Below are positions 60,410 to 64,000 of a stretch of DNA of 64,000 nucleotides, piece after piece. The stretch is from assembly GCA_016630905.1 (NCBI GenBank), contig WBMQ01000004.1, forward strand, positions 1 to 64,000, read 5' to 3'. The notes under the pieces were generated by a model. The model did not search any database. It was not told the origin of the DNA and saw nothing but the letters and a program-made list of their open reading frames with translations. This stretch comes from Capillidium heterosporum (taxonomy: Eukaryota; Entomophthoromycota; Entomophthoromycetes; Entomophthorales; Capillidiaceae). The translations under genes and the position numbers were made by a program. Every line of letters starts with the position of its first letter. The stretch's first letter is position 1.

Positions 60410-63400
60410 ATGGCAATGAACTTCCTATACAATACCTTCGTGGCCCCCGACCCAAGAGAAGAGATGGAGCGGGAAGGCTTAATTAAAGCAAGCGAAATAA
60501 ACGAGAGTTTACAAAAGACCAATCTACCAACTGAGCTTAATAGCGCCATTTTGAAGTTACTTGATTTAGTACAGGAGCATCGAAAGGTAATACACAGATA
60601 TTTAGACTGTTTACTAATAGCATACCCTTAGATTGTCGGTGACAACTGTCTATCACAGATAGGACATATTTTCAACCATCCAAATAAAGATTCGTCTCTC
60701 ATTAGAAATACTTTGAACATTATTTCTCATTTACTGATACCCATCAATGGAGTAAGAGCTACTTTGTCGCCATGTTTTAACATTTGCAATAGGAATCTTC
60801 AGATGAATACGGGAGGAAGATTTCTATCAAGTTATCCGAGGTAAGCTTTATTAAGATCCTTGTTAAATATATTTAGAATAAAGAAGCCATAGGCGGATTA
60901 TTTGGCTGTTTGGAAGATAAGGAGTTTTACGTCAGGTACGAAGGTTTAATTACCATTCAAAAACTACATGAGGCAGCTCCCAATCAAGTTCAAGCTGGGT
61001 TGCTGGCTTCACCACTGGCCATAGCTAGAATAATAGACATTTTGGATGAACCTAGAGAAGTTATACGTAACGAAGGGTTATTATTTTTGATTGCCATCAC
61101 GGGGAGCAACGCCGACATTCAACAAATTTTAGCCTTCCAAGGGGTTTTTGAAAAGCTTTTAGATACTTCATTAAACGAAGATGGCCTAGATGGAGGTATA
61201 GTTGTCCAAGATTGCCTTAGTCTCATGCTAAACCTACTGAGAACCAACTCTTCCAACCAAGTGTACTTTAGAGAATCCAACTGTTACAAGCGGTTAGCCC
61301 AGTTTCTAGATGGAGTTATCGAACAGTCCGACCCTGTAGACTGGACCAATCCTCAAAAGCATGCCAATTTGAACTATCTACTTAGTATTATCCGACACTT
61401 ATCTAAGCCACGATCGACCCACACCTTAGCGAATCAGGATATAATCGGTAAGTGTGGGATTTTAAGCAAGTTGATTACTTTGGTTTCTCTACCACCACTT
61501 CCACACAATTTACAGGCCCATATACTTTTTATAATTGGAAACAGTATCTCGAATCACTCCAAGAACCAAGACATATTCTCAGCGGCTACCATCGACGTGT
61601 ACAGTGGGTATAGCCAGTATACGAATCCTTTCATTTTGCATGTTATTTCATTGGCCGTTTCCAGAACCCAATTGAAATCCAATAGCACCGACCTGGTCCG
61701 ACTTGGTGCGACTTACGTTGTTAAGGTATATACATATATGTGACTTATATTAACGCAGTCTAGGCCTACCTCCAATCGAATCAAGATGCCCAACTAGCAC
61801 TTACTTCGACACTTCGACCACCTCCTGGACATATTGATGAAGACGAAGGTATTAGTAATTGCTTGAAAAGTAAATTCTAATTTTTAGATCACTCTTCTTA
61901 CGCATCTCCTGGAAGTCTTATTATAACTGCCCTCTTTGAAGAGGAAGCTGGTGAGGATGAAGACCTACACTCGTTCTTTTCATCGATTTTACTGTCACAG
62001 CTGCTGTGTGGAAATGAGCAGTGTAAATCAATCGCCCTCGGGATACTTTTGAGACTCAATTCCTTTGATAGTAATAGTTTGTAGTTATAGGTTACTAATC
62101 GATTTGTAGATCCTACCGGGCTTTTGACTTGTGTCGCGCAGCGGTTTATGAATGTCGCTTCCAATCCCGAAGATTCACCTTATTCGATCCGAACATCCAT
62201 AGCGCTTATTTCGTTATTGGCCGTATGGCTGTACAACAACCCCAAGGCCACATCTGAGTTTTTAACCGAGGGCGCCCACCTGCAATTCGTAATTTTAGTT
62301 AGCTTTTAATTCTAATTTGAACTAGATGATTGAGCTTATGAACCCTACAACTGATATTGTTTGGAACCCGATCCTAGGTGGCATTTCAGCATTCATCCTC
62401 AGTACTTTGCTAAAATTCAACGACGATACTACATCCTCCATCAAGACGTAATTAGGACCTTGTATCAGCTAAACTCACATTTAGATCTACGCTAAAGGCT
62501 CTCATCTACAAACGAGTGGGTGGAGCCGATGCCCTCAACCATGCCATCCTATCACTATCTGATCTACCGCAGTGGCGTGATTCTAAACCTTGGTACCAGC
62601 TAGCAAATTATTTCCCCGATGGTTTAGATGAACCTAGCATTGATGTCCCATATATTGACCATGCGTTTGTAACGTTCTTCAAATCAAACTCTGGTAGTTT
62701 TACATATTCTTGAACTTTTATACTTACTCCATCATTTTTCAGATTTTAGTGCTTCATCCCAAAACTCAGAACGTACGACGGTTGTGTCCCCTGAACAAGG
62801 TATTTTAGAAATATTTTTCCGGCTACTTATGCTCCTTTTAGCTTCTCGAACTGATAACCATACTAAGCAGGTCGAATACTCTATTCCACAAGTTGATATT
62901 GTGGCCAAAGATCAGCGAGTTTTAGAACTTGAAGCTGAACTTGCAGAATATAAGACGAGAGAGGTAATTTAAAATACTTCCATAGACTAATTTGTACATA
63001 GCTGTCTTATTTAGAAGAGATACGTAAACTTAAGATCGCTTTTGAAAAAGCAGAAGCTTACATCCAGTTCTTGCAAGTTAGACAGACGCTGCCATCCCCA
63101 TCCTTCCCTCAAGATGATTCAAGCTTGCCTGCAGATCCCAATGCCGAAATTCTACTAGGCACTACTATCCAGGATAATACAACTCTCTTGGAAACAGGAA
63201 ATATTGACTTGCAACCTAATGCCGCTTTGGATCTAACTCCCGAGCCAATCGTCCCTCCCATCAATGAACAACCTATTTACGCACCTACCGAAAGTGCGTC
63301 TACTGCACCAGTTTCAGTAGTTGGAAAGCCGCTGCCGACACCACCGCCACCTCACCCAACCGTCCCTCCTACCCACTCTATATCTCCACGGCCATCAGCT

Positions 63401-63650
63401 AAGGGCCGCAGTTTTGCACCCCGCCTTCTCGGCGCTTTCCAACCCATCTAGTACGTTAGAAGACACTAAGGTTATGGAGGATGCTTCAAGCGCTGTAGGT
63501 ACTAGTGATGTTGTTTCACCCGTCTCTGTTCCTTTACCCGTCACTCCCCAGTATATCTCTCCACCCCGTGAGGACCCCGACCTCATCCCTGCTTCCTACC
63601 CAATGAGCCATGATAGTAGAAATTCCAACTCTAACTATATGAATCTTTAG
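60410..63650 (+). CDS. uso1: Uso1/p115 golgin, general vesicular transport factor
   Basis: Tether for ER-to-Golgi COPII vesicles. Exons 60410-60586, 60632-60751, 60793-60840, 60877-61725, 61764-61848, 61888-62070, 62110-62288, 62326-62447, 62485-62693, 62743-62799, 62842-62963 and 63002 onward. The ARM-repeat head is clear: DKEFYVRYEGLITIQKL, EVIRNEGLLFLIAITG and VVQDCLSLMLNLLRTN, then the DLPQWRDSKPWYQLANYFPDGLD region. The coiled-coil tail, hundreds of residues in yeast Uso1, is reduced here to about 50 residues (RVLELEAELAEYKTRE). A Pro/Thr/Ser-rich tail follows. In the last exon the frame ends at 63451 but continues naturally in +1 (LEDTKVMEDASSAVG...) to 63650. A 49-base intron with a GTTTTG donor or a +1 shift would join them. 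Either way the protein is much shorter than typical Uso1. Confidence 0.9.
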
Positions 63651-64000
63651 TTGAACCGGTAACCTTTATTCTTATAAAGGTAAACCTGCTTTATAATCTG
63701 TTACTTTATTATGTATTAAAGTGCTTTTATACAAACTCTTCCTAGAGGTGGAAATTAGATCCAGTGATATTAAAATAACTTTGCTCGATGTTTTTTGGAT
63801 TGAATATAGATTTATATTTGGTTATCGTAATATAAAAGCGTATTTTAAATTGATTATATAATCCTGAATACTTATATAGTACTGAAATATTGTCATCAAT
63901 CTAAAAGGTTGAACAGGCATTATAACATACACTTATATTCTATCTCAACTCAATACTTTTGCTTCCTATAGTGATCTCTAAATTATATAAACTACCATTT
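63651..64000. other. Right-edge spacer
   Basis: AT-rich 3' flank of Uso1; no further gene begins before the window ends. Confidence 0.5.

Overview
The window is eukaryotic and reads as a compact, AT-rich chromosome segment from a filamentous fungus. Most genes are interrupted by many short GT...AG introns, commonly about 38-60 bases. The gene set is fungal: a White Collar-2-type photoreceptor partner (PAS plus GATA finger), a MedA/DUF7082 developmental regulator, GUP1, Bem46, RTG2, Cwf11/Aquarius and calcineurin B. A secreted trypsin-type S1 protease and low GC hint at an early-diverging lineage such as Entomophthoromycotina or another Zoopagomycota. That placement is inference, not something the sequence proves.

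Layout. 1-8.5 kb: WC-2-like gene (cut by the left edge), secreted trypsin, Bem46/ABHD13 hydrolase and RTG2/Ppx-like protein. 9-18 kb: FHIP (dynein/Hook adaptor), NAP1-type histone chaperone, an unrecognised 551-residue protein and a small bZIP factor. 18-26 kb: GUP1 acyltransferase, MedA regulator and bystin/Enp1. 26.7-35.5 kb: Mpe1/RBBP6, Sas10/Utp3 and a TBC RabGAP. 36.6-44 kb: a tail-anchored CBM48 protein, then a gene-poor stretch holding small secreted-protein genes and a solo-LTR-like fossil. 44-53 kb: an unrecognised gene, the spliceosomal helicase Aquarius, RPP20/Pop7 and mitochondrial mL50. 53-64 kb: a HIRA gene without its beta-propeller, calcineurin B, an aldehyde dehydrogenase, an unrecognised gene and the golgin Uso1/p115.

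Together the genes are mostly housekeeping: ribosome assembly (bystin, Sas10), RNA processing (Mpe1, Aquarius, RPP20), chromatin (NAP1, HIRA) and membrane traffic (FHIP, TBC, Uso1, GUP1). I found no CRISPR array, rRNA or convincing tRNA.

The most unusual signal is a set of reading-frame changes inside conserved genes, all in the same (+1) direction. Aquarius and Sas10 each carry two that are hard to explain by splicing. The tails of Mpe1 and Uso1, the TBC linker, the MedA domain and FHIP show further candidates that unusually short introns could also explain. Programmed +1 frameshifting, very short introns and assembly insertions remain open explanations. All gene models are hand-built from the sequence, so exon borders are best guesses.
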